Program-made: the position numbers and the translations under genes | Source: an uncultured Christensenellaceae bacterium | Lineage (GTDB): Bacteria > Bacillota > Clostridia > Christensenellales > Borkfalkiaceae | Length of the DNA: 64,000 bases | Direction: 5' to 3' | Assembly: GCA_910587005.1 (NCBI GenBank) | Contig: CAJULB010000002.1 | Span: forward strand, 340,594 to 404,593 | The notes under the pieces: model-generated | The model's database searches: none | The model's input: only the letters and a program-made list of their open reading frames with translations | Told to the model about the DNA's origin: nothing | Shown: one piece after another, positions 32,825-41,765 of the stretch | Layout of the letters: every line of letters begins with the position of its first letter | Position numbering within the stretch: position 1 is the first letter of the stretch

Positions 32825-33436
32825 ATGTTAAGTTTGCTTGCCATTCCTGGTTGGGCGTGGGCAGTTTCGGCAATAATTTTAGTTATTGCGGTTGCGCTGA
32901 TTGTGCTGATTATAGTTTTCGATATTGTCAAAAAGGACAAAAACAACGGCGGTGAGGGAACCGCGGATAAAAGCGCTTCCAACCCCAAACCCGAAAAGGT
33001 AAAAAAGCAGAAAACCGTGACGCAGGAAGAAAACAAGGCTGAAAAACCGTCTAAAAAGCCTGCGGTTACTAAAAATACAGCTTCCGGACCGGCAACGGAA
33101 AGCGCGGTAACGACTTCCGCAAGCGCTTCTGATTCTTCGGCGTCAAGTTCGCAGAAGAAAACGACCGCGCCCGCTTCAAAAACCACTTCGGCAAAGACGG
33201 CCGTTGCAAAGCCTGCGGAAAAGCCCGCGGTAAAAAGCACGGGCAAGGTTTACCATATTTCCAAGCGCAAAGAGGACGGAATGTGGCAGATAAAGGCGGC
33301 AGGCGGCGAAAAGGCGATTAAGCTTTTCAAAACCCAGAAAGAGGCGATAGACTACGGCAAAACGCTTGCCGATAATCAGAACGCGAGCATTATGATACAT
33401 AAAGAGGACGGTTCGTTCCGCAAACTGACGTATTAA
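32825..33436 (+). CDS. Membrane-anchored DUF2188-domain protein
   Basis: A 203-residue protein. One membrane helix lies at about residues 8-31 (WAVSAIILVIAVALIVLIIV). A Lys/Ala/Ser/Thr-rich low-complexity linker covers about 35-135. A DUF2188 domain is at the C-terminus (YHISKRKEDGMWQIKAAGGE, then FKTQKEAIDYGK). AGAGGTG just upstream supports the ATG at 32825 over a GTG at 32816 inside that site. The role of DUF2188 is not known. The linker could cross the cell wall or tether the domain in the cytoplasm; orientation is not clear. Confidence 0.8.
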   Translation: MLSLLAIPGWAWAVSAIILVIAVALIVLIIVFDIVKKDKNNGGEGTADKSASNPKPEKVKKQKTVTQEENKAEKPSKKPAVTKNTASGPATESAVTTSASASDSSASSSQKKTTAPASKTTSAKTAVAKPAEKPAVKSTGKVYHISKRKEDGMWQIKAAGGEKAIKLFKTQKEAIDYGKTLADNQNASIMIHKEDGSFRKLTY

Positions 33437-33468
33437 AACAAATTCATTATATATAAAAGGTGAAAATT

Positions 33469-34608
33469 ATGACGAAGATTGATATTTTTTCCGGCTTTTT
33501 GGGCGCGGGGAAGACTACGCTTATTAAAAAACTCATTAAGGAAGCATACTCGGGCGAAAAGCTTGTTTTAATCGAAAACGAGTTCGGCGAAATCGGCATC
33601 GACGGCGGATTTTTGCAGGACGCGGGCATTAAAATTAACGAGCTTAACTCAGGCTGTATCTGCTGTTCGCTTGTGGGCGACTTTTCAAAGGCGCTTAAAA
33701 AGGTTTACGAGGAATATCGCCCCGACCGCATTTTAATAGAACCGTCGGGCGTGGGCAAGCTTTCCGACGTTATGCGCGCGGTTGAAAGCGCAAAGCTTTC
33801 CGACTGCAAAATCAACTCCTTTACCGCCGTTGTGGACGCGGGCAAGTGCAAGACCTATATGCGCAACTTCGGCGAATTTTTCAACGACCAGATAGAAACC
33901 GCCGCGTGCATTGTTTTCAGCCACGCCGACGTGACGGCTGACGAAAAGCTTAAACAGGCGGCAGAGCTTGTGCGCGCGCGCAACGGCAAGGCAACAATAG
34001 TGACGACTGCGTGGGATAAGCTTGACGGAAAGGAAATTCTTGCCGCAATGGAACACTCGGAAACTCTTGAAACCGCTTTGCACGAGCTTGAACACGAGCA
34101 CCGTTGCTGTCATCATCACGACCATGAACACGGGGAGGAAGAGCACGGACATTGCTGTCACCGCCACGACCATGACCACGGCGAGGAGGAGCATCATCAC
34201 GAGCACGGCGAAAACTGCGGCTGCGGACATCACCACAGCCACGGCGGGGAGGAAGAGCACGGACACTGCTGTCACCACCACGACCACGAACACGACCACG
34301 GCGAAGGGGAACACGAGCATCACCACCACGCGGACGAGGTGTTTACGAGCTGGGGCGTTGAAACAAGCAAAAAGTTTAAAAAAGAAGAGCTTGAAAGCGC
34401 GGTTAAGGCGCTTGCGGACGCGGTGCGTTTCGGCACGGTTTTGCGCGCAAAGGGTATTGTGCCCTGCGAAAACGGCAAGTGGCTGCACTTCGACTATATC
34501 CCCGGCGAGGTGAACGTGCGCGAAGGCTCCGCTGCGTACACGGGCAGACTGTGCGTTATCGGCTGCAAGCTGGATGAAGAAGAGCTGAAAGAACTGTTTA
34601 ATATATAA
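33469..34608 (+). CDS. G3E-family GTPase (CobW/YjiA type) with a long histidine-rich loop
   Basis: A 379-residue metal-chaperone GTPase. P-loop GFLGAGKTT at 9-17, switch I ENEFGEIGID, metal motif Cys63-x-Cys65-Cys66 in SGCICCS, and EPSGVG are all present. From about 208 to 287 runs a stretch dominated by His, Glu, Asp and Cys, with repeated HxHxH groups, followed by the CobW C-terminal domain. Such His-rich G3E proteins store or deliver zinc, or nickel/cobalt. AAGGTG marks the start at 33469. The following gene encodes a second GTPase of the same type, so they probably act together in metal handling. Confidence 0.9.
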   Translation: MTKIDIFSGFLGAGKTTLIKKLIKEAYSGEKLVLIENEFGEIGIDGGFLQDAGIKINELNSGCICCSLVGDFSKALKKVYEEYRPDRILIEPSGVGKLSDVMRAVESAKLSDCKINSFTAVVDAGKCKTYMRNFGEFFNDQIETAACIVFSHADVTADEKLKQAAELVRARNGKATIVTTAWDKLDGKEILAAMEHSETLETALHELEHEHRCCHHHDHEHGEEEHGHCCHRHDHDHGEEEHHHEHGENCGCGHHHSHGGEEEHGHCCHHHDHEHDHGEGEHEHHHHADEVFTSWGVETSKKFKKEELESAVKALADAVRFGTVLRAKGIVPCENGKWLHFDYIPGEVNVREGSAAYTGRLCVIGCKLDEEELKELFNI

Positions 34609-34617
34609 TTATTGAAT

Positions 34618-35565
34618 ATGGAAGATATATCCGTTTATTTATTTTTGGGCTTTCTCGATTCGGGCAAGACTAAATTCATACAGGAAACTCTGGAAGATGC
34701 GCGAATGGAAACGGGCGAAAAAACTTTGCTTCTTGTATGCGAAGAAGGGGACGAGGAATACGCTCCCGAAAGGTTCGCCGTTAAAAACGTGGTTAAAATC
34801 ACGCTTGAAAGCGCGGACGAGCTTACCGAGCAGAATATGCAGGCGCTCACCGCAAAGCATAAGCCTCAGCGCATAGTTGTAGAGTACAACGGCACGTGGC
34901 TGTTACAGCAGTTTTTCGAGGCTATGCCCGAAAGCTGGGTTATCAATCAGATGATGACCTTTTTCGACGCAAACACTTTTTTGAACTACAACGCGAATAT
35001 GCGCCAGCTTGTTTTCGACAAGGTGCAAATGACGCAGATGGTTGTTTTTAACCGCTTCAAGGGCGAGTACGACAAAATGGAGTTCCACAAGGTTGTGCGC
35101 GGAATTTCGCGCAGGCCCGATATTGTCTACGAATATATAGGCGGAAAGCCCGAATTCGACGAAATCGAAGACCCTATGCCGTTCGACGTAAACGCGCCCG
35201 TAATTATGATAGAGGACAGAGATTTTGCGTGGTTTTACCGCGATATGGCGGAAAACACGGCGCAGTACGTCGGCAAAACGGTTTGTTTTAAGGGAATGGC
35301 GGCGGTCACTAAAAAAGTGCCCAAAGGCTACGTCGTGCTGGGCAGACATATTATGACCTGTTGCGAGGCGGATATAGCCTACGACGGGTTTGCGGTAAAG
35401 ACGAACGGACTTGTAGAGGACATAAAAACACGCGAATGGCTGGTTGTTACTGCAAAAATCAATATAGAATATAATTCGATATACCGCTCGAAAGGCCCCG
35501 TGCTGATTGCCGAAAAGCTTGAACGCTGTAACCCGCCCGAAGAAAGGGTTGTAACTTATTATTAA
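34618..35565 (+). CDS. G3E-type GTPase domain fused to a YcgQ-like (DUF1980) domain
   Basis: A 315-residue protein. The N-terminal part has a P-loop GFLDSGKTK and a CobW-like course (MMTFFDANTFLNYNANMRQL, VVFNRFKGEYDKM), but no CxCC motif. The C-terminal 110 residues (VGKTVCFKGMAA, GRHIMTCCEADIAYDGFAVK) resemble the DUF1980 domain of YcgQ, which pairs with a membrane permease of the YraQ type. That permease is not seen here. No clear Shine-Dalgarno; it follows the previous gene after nine bases and is likely coupled. Metal transport or trafficking is the best guess. Confidence 0.78.
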   Translation: MEDISVYLFLGFLDSGKTKFIQETLEDARMETGEKTLLLVCEEGDEEYAPERFAVKNVVKITLESADELTEQNMQALTAKHKPQRIVVEYNGTWLLQQFFEAMPESWVINQMMTFFDANTFLNYNANMRQLVFDKVQMTQMVVFNRFKGEYDKMEFHKVVRGISRRPDIVYEYIGGKPEFDEIEDPMPFDVNAPVIMIEDRDFAWFYRDMAENTAQYVGKTVCFKGMAAVTKKVPKGYVVLGRHIMTCCEADIAYDGFAVKTNGLVEDIKTREWLVVTAKINIEYNSIYRSKGPVLIAEKLERCNPPEERVVTYY

Positions 35566-35590
35566 TTTGGAATTTGGTTGCTTGACCTGC

Positions 35591-35678
35591 TGTCATTTCG
35601 AGCGCAGTCGAGAAATCCCCCTGAGAAAGCGGAAAGGACTTTGGGATTTCTCCGCTCACCTCGCTGAGGTTGCTGACC
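35591..35678. repeat. Family B repeat with inverted GTCATTTCGAG arms
   Basis: TGTCATTTCGAGCGCAGTCG and the GGGATTTCTCCGCTCACCTC side match in inverted order around AAAGGACTTTGG. No gene. Confidence 0.6.
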
Positions 35679-35694
35679 GCAACAAATAAGGTCT

Positions 35695-35722
35695 GCTTGC
35701 AAAAAGTGTGATTTTTGCGCGC
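35695..35722. repeat. 28-bp hairpin repeat, inverse copy of 5627-5654
   Basis: GCTTGCAAAAAGTGTGATTT and its continuation match the reverse complement of 5627-5654 at 27 of 28 bases. It folds as GCAAAAA-GTGTGA-TTTTTGC. Confidence 0.65.
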
Positions 35723-35742
35723 AACGTTAGTATTTTGAGAAT

Positions 35743-36874
35743 ATGGCTAAACAAAGTAAATACAGTTACGACAGATTTATAGTTGCAGACCCGCCCCGAG
35801 AAATGTACGGCTGGAAGTACGGCGTGGACAACAGCAAAACAATGTACGATACCCGCAAGGAACAGCGCACTGCGGCGCTTAAATCGCCTTACGCAATTTA
35901 CATGCTTGCGCTGGTTGCGTTTATGTTGTTCTGGTTTGCGTACAGCTTTGTCAACGCGGTTCTAACAGAGGACGGCGCAATCGTTTTGCTTAAATTCCTG
36001 CCCTCGTTTTTTGTGCTTGCGCTGTGTACTGCCATTGTAATTTTGTCCGTTTTCGGCATGTGGGGCAAGTTTGCCCGCTGGGCTTTAAAAAAGAATATGG
36101 TCGGCGGGCCGGCTTCGGACGGGCGCAGGCTGAAAGAGGAAATAGAGGCGGCGGACGCTAACAAGGGCAGAGAGAACGCGCTGAATATTTTCGAGGACTA
36201 TATAGAGGTTATCAATTTCGGCAAGCGCACCGTTGTGAACAGAGGACTTTTAAGAAACGTAATAATCAAAAAATACGGCAGTTTCTGCAAAGCGTGCTTT
36301 GTTTCCATATACGGGTATTCCGTTTGCGCGTACGTTGAAATTCCGTCGTCGGACTTGCATATAATCAAAGAAATTTTCGGCAGTATGTGCACGGTTGAAA
36401 AGCGCCGCAGTTACAAGGTCGAAAGCGTGCCCGACCCCGTTTTTTACGCCAAAGAAAGGTTTGAAATCGAGGGCGCGCAAATCGGCGGGCTTGTAATGGG
36501 CTTTATCTGCGCGGCAACGGGCGGCGGCGTTATTGCATTACACTATTGCGTAAACAAGCAAATTCCTATGCCTTTGGGCATTTTCTTTATTGTCGGCGGA
36601 CTGCTTGCAATGCTTACGACGTTCAGCAGTGTGGCGGTTGTGAAAGTGTTTGCAATACCGTTTATGTTCGGCTTGTTATTTGCGGGTTTTTCCGTTTATG
36701 TTTGTCTTTTCGGTGGCGCAAAGCGAGGGAATTAAGGTGGTTCTGCCCACCTTTCACGAATTTTTGTGCTCGTTTTCGCCGATTTATGCGGGAATTTTCT
36801 TTATTGCAGGGCTGGGCGTAATGTTTATTTTGGGCGCTTTTGTCAATCTTTTTAAATATTTAAAGAACCGATAA
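35743..36874 (+). pseudogene. Membrane protein gene with a probable frameshift near its 3' end
   Basis: The first frame (35743-36735, 330 residues) has two membrane segments near 50-70 and 83-105, a soluble middle (DYIEVINFGKRTVVNRGLLR), and three more segments before a stop just after VCLFGGAKRGN. A second frame, open from 36650 to 36874, continues with SEGIKVVLPTFHEFLCSFSP and a clean membrane segment GIFFIAGLGVMFILGAFVNL ending in KYLKNR. Joining the frames near 36705-36730 would give about 375 residues. This may be a true mutation, a read error or a recoding site. Unknown family. No strong Shine-Dalgarno. Confidence 0.6.
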
Positions 36875-37160
36875 CCCGCTTTTTTATTAATAAATTAAGG
36901 CATTTTTGTCAATAATTAACACAAATTAATAGATATATAACATTTTTAAAAGTCCATAAGAAAATTTAATACATATTTTTTTCGGTTTTTCCGCCGTATT
37001 TTTTGTGTTGAGGCGGGCTGTTTCGGCGCAAAATATTGTGTTATTTTGTCGGAATTTATCAATATATTGATGACTTGCGGGCGGTATTTTGCAGACTTTT
37101 CAAAATATGCCAAAACGGGCAAAAAAGTATAAAAAATAATCAAAAAAGCCCGTTTTTTCG
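36875..37160. other. AT-rich gene-free stretch before the S10 operon
   Basis: No gene is seen. A long-loop hairpin AAACGGGC/GCCCGTTT (about 37113-37120 with 37148-37155) followed by a T-run lies right before the rpsJ promoter and may stop transcription from upstream. Confidence 0.5.
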
Positions 37161-37189
37161 TTGACATATCTTGTCCGATTATATATAAT
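37161..37189 (+). promoter_or_regulatory. Strong promoter of the S10 ribosomal operon
   Basis: Consensus TTGACA (37161-37166), 17-bp spacer, TATAAT (37184-37189). Confidence 0.88.
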
Positions 37190-37195
37190 AGTCAA

Positions 37196-37445
37196 GCGTG
37201 TTAAAAAAGTGCGTATTGGGTTGAAGCGCAAAGTTACTGCAAAACTGCGGAAAAAAGCTCCCGCAACAGATAATTTGCGCCGACAATTGTAGGGGCGCGA
37301 CCCCTGCGACTAACCGTGGCTTTATTTTTGCCCGAGGTTCGGGCGGACGCCGATGAGGTGTTTTTTTATGTCAAAAGCCGCGATACACACGGTTAAGTTG
37401 ATATAACGCGCGAGAAAATTGTTAGTATAAACGAGGAGTTACAAA
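37196..37445 (+). promoter_or_regulatory. S10 operon leader with hairpins and a possible leader peptide
   Basis: About 250 bases of leader. GGGGCGCGACCCC and GCCCGA-GGT-TCGGGC are local hairpins. A GAGGTG at 37355-37360 stands seven bases before an ATG that opens a 12-codon frame, MSKAAIHTVKLI (37368-37406). S10 leaders in other bacteria are autoregulated by L4; I see no clear match to those structures. Confidence 0.5.
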
Positions 37446-37745
37446 ATGGCAGGACAGAAAATCAGAATCAAACTTGCGGCTTACGACCACGAACTTGTTG
37501 ACCTTGCGGCTTCGCGCATCGTCGAAACGATGAAGAAGAGCGGCGCAAAAATATCGGGACCCATTCCCCTTCCCACGGAAAGAGAAATTATAACCATTCT
37601 CCGCTCGCCCCACAAATACAAGGACAGCCGCGAACAGTTCGAACAGAGAACTTATAAAAGAATTATCGACATCTACACCCCCAACGCAAAGCTGCTTGAT
37701 ACCGTTCAGCTTCCCGCGGGCGTTGATATTAAGATTAAGCTGTAA
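37446..37745 (+). CDS. rpsJ: Small ribosomal subunit protein uS10
   Basis: 99-residue S10, also NusE, a partner of NusB in antitermination. QKIRIKLAAYDHELVD at the start and GPIPLPTEREIITILRSPH in the middle are unmistakable. AGGAG lies eight bases upstream. It is first in the operon. A 241-base gap carrying a family B repeat then separates it from rplC, unusual for this operon. Confidence 0.97.
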   Translation: MAGQKIRIKLAAYDHELVDLAASRIVETMKKSGAKISGPIPLPTEREIITILRSPHKYKDSREQFEQRTYKRIIDIYTPNAKLLDTVQLPAGVDIKIKL

Positions 37746-37783
37746 AAAGTTTGAAACTGTCGGGAAGCGGGGATTTATCTAAG

Positions 37784-37870
37784 TATCTCAAAGTAGCTTA
37801 CAACGCGAATTAAGGCGATTAAGTTTACGGTAAAGACAATCAGATTCTTCGCTTACGCTCAGAATGACGG
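37784..37870. repeat. Family B repeat between rpsJ and rplC
   Basis: Starts TATCTCAAAGTAGCTTACAA and ends CAGATTCTTCGCTTACGCTC-AGAATGACGG. Inserted in the leader of rplC within a highly expressed operon. The rest of the gap up to 37986 has a GC-rich segment before the AGGAGG-like site of rplC. Confidence 0.6.
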
Positions 37871-37986
37871 CAAAACAATTTCATTAACAAGTCAATAAAG
37901 ATACTCTACGCCAAGCAGACGACGGAAACGGCGGGACGGTGCGGCGCGGTATCTCAAAAATATAAAATCGGAGGAACTTTATCAGA

Positions 37987-38616
37987 ATGAATAAAGCAAT
38001 CATCGGCCGTAAAGCTGGCATGACGCAGATATTTACGGCGGAGGGCAAGGTTATTCCCGTAACCGTAATCGAAGCGGGTCCCTGCCCCGTAGTTCAAATC
38101 AAAACCGTTGAGCGCGACGGATACGCGGCTTTGAAGCTCGGTTTTGACGAAGCGAAGGAAAAGGCTTTGACCAAGCCCGAACTCGGACAGTTCAAAAAAG
38201 CGGGCGTTAAGCCCTGCAAGGTATTGAAGGAATTCCGCCTTGCGGACATAACCTCTTACGCGGTCGGCAACGAGATAACCGTAAGCGCGTTTGTTGCGGG
38301 CGACAGGGTAGACGTTCACGGGGTGTCCAAAGGACACGGTTACAGCGGCGTTATCAAGCGCTGGAACCAGCACCGTTTAAAGGAAACCCACGGCGTAGGT
38401 CCCGTACACCGCGAACCCGGTTCAATGGGCGCGAACAGCTCGCCTTCGAGAGTTTTTAAGAACAAACACTTAGCAGGACAGTACGGCGTTGAAAACGTAA
38501 CCGTACAGAACCTTGAAATCGTCAAGGTAGACGTTGAAAGAAACTGCCTGCTTATCAAGGGCTCCGTTCCCGGACCCAACGGCTCGGTCGTTACCATAAA
38601 CGACACCGTTAAGTAA
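37987..38616 (+). CDS. rplC: Large ribosomal subunit protein uL3
   Basis: 209-residue L3, an early assembly protein near the peptidyl transferase centre. MNKAIIGRKAGMTQIF, SKGHGYSGVIKRWNQHR and HREPGSMGANSSPSRVFKNK are diagnostic; the glutamine in the last conserved loop region that PrmB methylates in E. coli lies in KRWNQHR. CGGAGG lies 11 bases upstream. Confidence 0.97.
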   Translation: MNKAIIGRKAGMTQIFTAEGKVIPVTVIEAGPCPVVQIKTVERDGYAALKLGFDEAKEKALTKPELGQFKKAGVKPCKVLKEFRLADITSYAVGNEITVSAFVAGDRVDVHGVSKGHGYSGVIKRWNQHRLKETHGVGPVHREPGSMGANSSPSRVFKNKHLAGQYGVENVTVQNLEIVKVDVERNCLLIKGSVPGPNGSVVTINDTVK

Positions 38617-38630
38617 TACGGAGGTAAAAA

Positions 38631-39254
38631 ATGCCAACAATAAAAGTTTATAAAATGGACGGTACCGAAGCCGGTACAATGAAGTTAAACGATAAAGTTT
38701 TCGGCGTTGAGTATAACGAACCGCTTATCCATCAGGCGGTAGTTACTCGCCTTGCCAACGAAAGACAGGGCACCAAGTCCACGCTTACCCGTACGGAAGT
38801 GCGCGGCGGCGGCAGAAAGCCGTGGCGTCAGAAGGGCACGGGCAATGCGCGTCAGGGCTCTATCCGTGCTCCGCAGTGGATAAAGGGCGGTGTTGTATTC
38901 GCACCCAAGCCCCGCGATTTTTCAAAGGATATGAACAAAAAGGCAAAAGTTGCGGCTTTGCTTTCGGCTCTTTCCAAAAAGGTTGCGGACGGTGAGTTCG
39001 TGGTTGTTGACAAGCTTGAAGTTAAGGAAGGCAAGACCAAGGAAATGGTAGCTTTTCAGAAGGCTCTGGGACTTGAAAAATCCGCTATTATATATATGGA
39101 TAACGACGACGTGAACGTAATCCGCGCGGCGCAGAACATTCAGAAGCTTTCCACTTTGCCCGTAGCGCAGATTTCCACTTACGAAATCGTAGCTAACGCA
39201 AAGGTGGTTATGACCAAAGCGGCGGTCAAGAAAATAGAGGAGGTCTACGCATAA
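38631..39254 (+). CDS. rplD: Large ribosomal subunit protein uL4
   Basis: 207-residue L4, lining the exit tunnel and, in some bacteria, autoregulator of this operon. RGGGRKPWRQKGTGNARQGS is the tunnel loop. GGAGG is seven bases before the ATG. Its stop overlaps the rplW start by one base. Confidence 0.97.
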   Translation: MPTIKVYKMDGTEAGTMKLNDKVFGVEYNEPLIHQAVVTRLANERQGTKSTLTRTEVRGGGRKPWRQKGTGNARQGSIRAPQWIKGGVVFAPKPRDFSKDMNKKAKVAALLSALSKKVADGEFVVVDKLEVKEGKTKEMVAFQKALGLEKSAIIYMDNDDVNVIRAAQNIQKLSTLPVAQISTYEIVANAKVVMTKAAVKKIEEVYA

Positions 39255-39544
39255 TGTTTGCAGAAGATATAATTTTGAAACCTCTTCTTACCGAAAAAGG
39301 TTACGACGGAATAGCAGATAAAAAATACACGTTTATCGTAAAGAAATCCGCCGACAAAAAACAGATAAAAGCGGCTGTTGAAAAGCTTTTCGGCGTTCAG
39401 GTCGAAAGCGTTAACACCGTAAACTGCAAAGGTAAGAAAAAACGCATGGGCAGAAGCGAAGGCTACACCCCCGACTACAAGAAGGCAATCGTTCAGCTTA
39501 CAGCTGACTCCAAGGCGATTGAGTACTTCAACTCGTTATCGTAA
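39254..39544 (+). CDS. rplW: Large ribosomal subunit protein uL23
   Basis: 96-residue L23 at the exit tunnel rim, docking site for SRP and trigger factor. DIILKPLLTEKGYDGI and NTVNCKGKKKRMGRSEGYTP fit the family. Coupled to rplD by TAATG. Confidence 0.96.
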   Translation: MFAEDIILKPLLTEKGYDGIADKKYTFIVKKSADKKQIKAAVEKLFGVQVESVNTVNCKGKKKRMGRSEGYTPDYKKAIVQLTADSKAIEYFNSLS

Positions 39545-39565
39545 GGAGCAAGGAGGCACACGAAT

Positions 39566-40393
39566 ATGGCAGTTAAAAGGTATAAACCTACCTCCCCCGC
39601 ACGCCGTTTTATGACGGTAAGCGCGTACACCGAGCTTACGGGCGACAAGCCCGAAAGAAGCTTGATGCACGACAAGCGCAAATCGGGCGGCAGGAACAAT
39701 CAGGGTAAAATTTCCGTACGTCACATCGGCGGCGGCAACAGACAAAAATACAGAATTATCGACTTCAAGCGCAATAAAGACGGTATCCCCGCAACGGTCA
39801 AGTCCATTCAGTACGACCCCAACCGTTCGGCGCACATCGCGCTTTTGGCTTACGCAGACGGCGAAAAGAGATACATTCTCGCGCCCGTAGGTCTTAACGT
39901 GGGCGACAAGGTGGTTTCGGGCAGCGGCGCGGACATCAAGAGCGGAAACGCTTTGTGCCTTGCGGATATTCCCGTAGGTACCGTTGTGCACGCAATCGAG
40001 CTGAAACCCGGCAGAGGCGCGCAGGTAGCGCGTTCGGCAGGCATTTCCGCGCAGATTATGGCAAAGGAAGGCGCTTACGCGACTATCAAAATGCCCTCGG
40101 GCGAAATGAGACTGGTTTCGCTTAAATGCAAGGCGACAATCGGTCAGGTAGGCAACCTCGAACACGAAATCATCCGCGTGGGCAAAGCCGGCAAGACAAG
40201 ACACTTCGGCGTACGTCCTACTGTCCGCGGCGCGGTCATGAACCCCAACGACCACCCTCATGGAGGCGGCGAAGGCAAGTCTCCGGTGGGCCATGCAGGT
40301 CCTATGACGCCTTGGGGCAAGCCTGCTTTGGGTTACAAGACAAGAAAGAAGAAGAATCCCACTTCCAAATTCATATTAAAGAGAATCAATTAA
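39566..40393 (+). CDS. rplB: Large ribosomal subunit protein uL2
   Basis: 275-residue L2, needed for subunit joining and peptidyl transfer. The C-terminal GVRPTVRGAVMNPNDHPHGG with the conserved histidines (His near 229 in E. coli numbering) is intact, and SGGRNNQGKISVRHIGGG marks the N-terminal half. Two overlapping AAGGAG sites precede it. Confidence 0.97.
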   Translation: MAVKRYKPTSPARRFMTVSAYTELTGDKPERSLMHDKRKSGGRNNQGKISVRHIGGGNRQKYRIIDFKRNKDGIPATVKSIQYDPNRSAHIALLAYADGEKRYILAPVGLNVGDKVVSGSGADIKSGNALCLADIPVGTVVHAIELKPGRGAQVARSAGISAQIMAKEGAYATIKMPSGEMRLVSLKCKATIGQVGNLEHEIIRVGKAGKTRHFGVRPTVRGAVMNPNDHPHGGGEGKSPVGHAGPMTPWGKPALGYKTRKKKNPTSKFILKRIN

Positions 40394-40406
40394 GGAGGAA
40401 TAGAAA

Positions 40407-40679
40407 ATGTCAAGAAGCGTTAAGAAAGGACCTTATGCCGAAGAAAGACTTATGGCAAGAATAGAGGCGATGAACGCTGCCGGCGAGAAGAAAGTCGTTA
40501 AGACTTGGTCGCGCGCGACAACGATATTCCCCCAGTTCGTAGGACATACAATTGCGGTTTACGACGGAAGAAAACACGTTCCCGTTTACGTAACCGAGGA
40601 CATGGTTGGCTGCAAGCTCGGCGAGTTCGCGCCCACCAGAACGTTCAAGGGACATGCGGCAAAGACCGCCAAGAAGTAA
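40407..40679 (+). CDS. rpsS: Small ribosomal subunit protein uS19
   Basis: 90-residue S19 of the 30S head. MSRSVKKGPYAEERLM and HNGRKH-type FVGHTIAVYDGRKHVPV are diagnostic. AAGGAGG lies before the ATG. Confidence 0.97.
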   Translation: MSRSVKKGPYAEERLMARIEAMNAAGEKKVVKTWSRATTIFPQFVGHTIAVYDGRKHVPVYVTEDMVGCKLGEFAPTRTFKGHAAKTAKK

Positions 40680-40691
40680 GGAGTTTAAATT

Positions 40692-41081
40692 ATGGCAAGC
40701 AATATGAATAAAAAGGTTGAAAGAATTGCCGCCAATAAGGATAACCGTCCTTACGCAACGGCAAAACACCTGAGAATTTCCCCCTACAAAATAAGAACAG
40801 TGCTTGCGCTTATCCGCGGCAAGTCCGTTGAAGAAGCGGCGGCTATTCTTACTTACTGCAACAAGGGCGGAAGTCTTGAAGTTAAAAAAGTACTGTTGTC
40901 GGCGGCGGCTAACGCCGAGCACAACAACGGAATGGACAGGGGCGATTTAATCGTTGCCGAAGCGTTTGCAAACGGCGGACCCCACATGAAGAGAATGCAG
41001 CCCGTTTCAAAGGGCCGCGGACACGCCATTCTTAAAAGAACAAGCCACGTTACCGTCATACTCGACGCGAAGAAGGTATAA
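40692..41081 (+). CDS. rplV: Large ribosomal subunit protein uL22
   Basis: 129-residue L22 with its tunnel hairpin GGPHMKRMQPVSKGRGHAIL. The N-terminus carries about 15 extra residues (MASNMNKKVERIAANK) before the usual ATAKHLRISPYKIRTV. AAGGAG lies nine bases upstream. Confidence 0.96.
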   Translation: MASNMNKKVERIAANKDNRPYATAKHLRISPYKIRTVLALIRGKSVEEAAAILTYCNKGGSLEVKKVLLSAAANAEHNNGMDRGDLIVAEAFANGGPHMKRMQPVSKGRGHAILKRTSHVTVILDAKKV

Positions 41082-41093
41082 GGAGAAAGAAAT

Positions 41094-41765
41094 ATGGGAC
41101 AGAAAGTTAATCCTCACGGTTTAAGAGTCGGCGTTATTTCCGCATGGGACACCCAGTGGTACGCAGACAAGAAAAATTTCTCCGCGTTTATCAAAGAAGA
41201 CAACGATATCCGTACCTTCCTTAAAAAGAAGTACTACGACGCGGCAATCAGCAAAATTACCATTATCCGCGCGGCGAATAAAATCGAAGTAGGCATTTAC
41301 ACGGGCAGACCCGGCGTGCTTATCGGTAAAGCCGGCTCGGAAATAGAAGTAATAAAGAAAGACCTTGCTAAACTTGCAAAGGGCAAGGTTATAGTTATCA
41401 ACGTTAAAAAAGTCGATAAAATCGACCAGGACGCCCAGCTTGTAGCGGAAGCCGTTGCGGCTCAGCTTGAAAAGCGCGTATCTTACAGAAGAGCTGTCAA
41501 ACAGCAGATTTCCAAAGTCGCAAAAACGGGCATCAAGGGCGTTAAAATCACCGTAGGCGGCAGACTCGACGGCAGAGAAATCGCAGGCAGCGAAAGCTAT
41601 CACGAAGGCTCTATCCCTTTGCAGACTATCCGCGCGGATATCGACTACGGCTTTGCGGAAGCGCACACCACGTTCGGCGTTTTGGGTATTAAATGCTGGA
41701 TATACAAGGGTGAAGTGCTCGACGCGGCTAAACGTCTGATTATTTCAGAGGGAGGCGAAGACTAA
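41094..41765 (+). CDS. rpsC: Small ribosomal subunit protein uS3
   Basis: 223-residue S3, part of the mRNA entry channel. MGQKVNPHGLRVGVI, the KH-domain loop GRPGVLIGKAGSEIE, and GVKITVGGRLDGREIA are seen. Its stop overlaps the rplP start by one base (TAATG). Confidence 0.97.
   Translation: MGQKVNPHGLRVGVISAWDTQWYADKKNFSAFIKEDNDIRTFLKKKYYDAAISKITIIRAANKIEVGIYTGRPGVLIGKAGSEIEVIKKDLAKLAKGKVIVINVKKVDKIDQDAQLVAEAVAAQLEKRVSYRRAVKQQISKVAKTGIKGVKITVGGRLDGREIAGSESYHEGSIPLQTIRADIDYGFAEAHTTFGVLGIKCWIYKGEVLDAAKRLIISEGGED

Noticed and set aside
33733..34488. Long minus-strand open frame opposite the histidine-rich G3E gene
   Set aside because: It is the shadow of the His-codon repeats (valine runs) and has no ribosome site.
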